From contig SCTU01000215.1 in the NCBI GenBank assembly GCA_004297315.1, positions 1 through 11,681 of the forward strand: a stretch of DNA of 11,681 nt, written 5' to 3'. Of the stretch, positions 10,928 to 11,681 are shown piece by piece. Every line of letters starts with the position of its first letter. The first letter of the stretch is position 1. Source of the DNA: Dehalococcoidia bacterium. GTDB taxonomy: Bacteria > Chloroflexota > Dehalococcoidia > UBA2979. The position numbers and the translations under genes are program-made. The notes beneath the pieces were generated by a model, which ran no database searches, was not told the DNA's origin, and saw only the letters and a list, made by a program, of their open reading frames with translations.

Positions 10928-11681
10928 TCACTCACCCTTGAACATCGGCGGGCGCTTCTCCGCGAACGCCCGGGGGCCTTCCTTCGCGTCCTCGGTCTGC
11001 CCGATCGCCCAGCGCATCGTGGCTGCAAGGCGTTCCGCTTCTGGCAGTGGCATGTTGGCCTGGCGGCGCACCAGTTCGTGCATCGCTCGTACGGCGAGTG
11101 GCGCGTAGCCGGCGATCTTCTCGGCCATCGCGCGCGCGGTCGCCATCAGTTGGTCGGGTGGTACGACGCGGCTCACGATGCCGTACGAGCGTGCCGTCGT
11201 GGCATCGATCCGTTCGCCCGTGAAGAGCATGTCGTTGGCGAGTGCGCGAGGGATCGACCGAGGCAACCTGACCGGCGCCCCAGCCAGCGGAAAGAAGCCG
11301 AGCGTGATCTCGGGCAGCCCGAACTGCGCCGCATCACTCGCGATCAAGATGTCGCACGCCAGCGCCATCTCGAAGCCACCGCCGAGGCAGAATCCATTGA
11401 TCGCCCCGATGATCGGCTTCTTCGGGTCGAACTGTTGAAAGCCGACGGTGTCGTCAGTCGGGAACAGTCCGGCGACGCCGCTCGATGCGCCCGGTCCGCC
11501 CGCACGGGCACGTAGGTCGGCTCCCGCGCAGAACGCCCGCCCATTGCCCGTGAGGATCGCGACTCGGATATCGTCGCGCACCCGCACCTCTCGCAGCGCC
11601 GCCATCAGTCCCGCACTCAGGTCGGGGGTGATCGTGTTCATCGCCTCGGGACGATTCAGGGTGATGGTGGCTACCCCACCA
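10928..11681 (-). CDS. Enoyl-CoA hydratase/isomerase (crotonase), start cut off
   Basis: Crotonase-fold enzyme acting on acyl-CoA thioesters, for example in beta-oxidation or degradation of aromatic or branched acids. The frame is open to the window edge; codons before the ATG at 11641 read G-V-A-T-I-T-L-N-R-P-E-A, the typical crotonase N-terminus, so that ATG is internal and the real start is outside. About 250 residues are visible. Oxyanion-hole sequences GRAFCAGADLRA and GFCLGGGFEMALACD are present, and both catalytic glutamates of true hydratases are conserved (in GGGFEMA and in GLPEITLG). The usual PGAGGTQRL block is altered to PLAGAPVRL, so substrate preference may differ. It heads a minus-strand series, with the DinB-family gene 54 bases downstream. 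Exact substrate cannot be read from sequence. Confidence 0.92.
   Translation of the reverse strand, partial: GGVATITLNRPEAMNTITPDLSAGLMAALREVRVRDDIRVAILTGNGRAFCAGADLRARAGGPGASSGVAGLFPTDDTVGFQQFDPKKPIIGAINGFCLGGGFEMALACDILIASDAAQFGLPEITLGFFPLAGAPVRLPRSIPRALANDMLFTGERIDATTARSYGIVSRVVPPDQLMATARAMAEKIAGYAPLAVRAMHELVRRQANMPLPEAERLAATMRWAIGQTEDAKEGPRAFAEKRPPMFKGE

Noticed and set aside
1..11681. CRISPR arrays, tRNA/rRNA genes, transposases, integrases, toxin-antitoxin or phage defence genes
   Set aside because: No regularly spaced repeats, cloverleaf-like sequences or recognisable proteins of these classes were seen on either strand.

Overview
The window is GC-rich, tightly packed bacterial DNA, mostly separated by short gaps, with no tRNA, rRNA, CRISPR array, transposase or phage gene that I can see. 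The LexA sequence (wording such as 'SISSTSVVDYNLKRLEEKGLI'), two F420-dependent luciferase-like oxidoreductases, two DinB-fold proteins and the overall GC bias suggest a Chloroflexota bacterium, perhaps of the Dehalococcoidia/Thermomicrobia sort. This is inference from family resemblance; an actinobacterium is the main alternative.

Layout. Positions 1-2562 (+): the 3' part of an MFS transporter gene, a small two-helix membrane protein, and holA (DNA polymerase III delta). The small gene is bracketed by a perfect 16-bp inverted repeat. Positions 2559-4434 (-): lexA followed by a solitary DppD/OppD-type ABC ATPase whose stop codon overlaps that of holA. Positions 4435-4739: a 305-bp divergent control region with a good lexA promoter, GTTC/GAAC-rich sequence over its -10/+1 region, a long inverted repeat around a GC hairpin, and a -10 element for the next gene. 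Positions 4740-6967 (+): a PIG-L/LmbE deacetylase, a fusion of a zinc-ribbon Nudix hydrolase with an ATC-hydrolase-like domain, and a small thioredoxin-fold protein lacking the usual active-site cysteine. Positions 7032-7139 (-): a possible 35-residue protein. Positions 7263-9137 (+): a DinB-like hypothetical with a HicB-like N-terminus, then an F420-dependent LLM oxidoreductase. Positions 9285-11681 (-): a crotonase gene cut by the window edge, a DinB-family gene and a second LLM oxidoreductase, the last two joined by an ATGA overlap.

How the genes may work together. The right half looks like redox and acyl-CoA catabolism, with two clearly paralogous LLM enzymes in convergent transcription units. 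The middle contains several families with members in cysteine or low-molecular-weight thiol chemistry (PIG-L, ATC hydrolase, thioredoxin fold, DinB), which is suggestive but not proof of a pathway. LexA probably controls itself. No obvious defence or mobile system is present; the most unusual items are the Nudix-ATC fusion, the inverted repeat around the small membrane-protein gene and the structured lexA leader.
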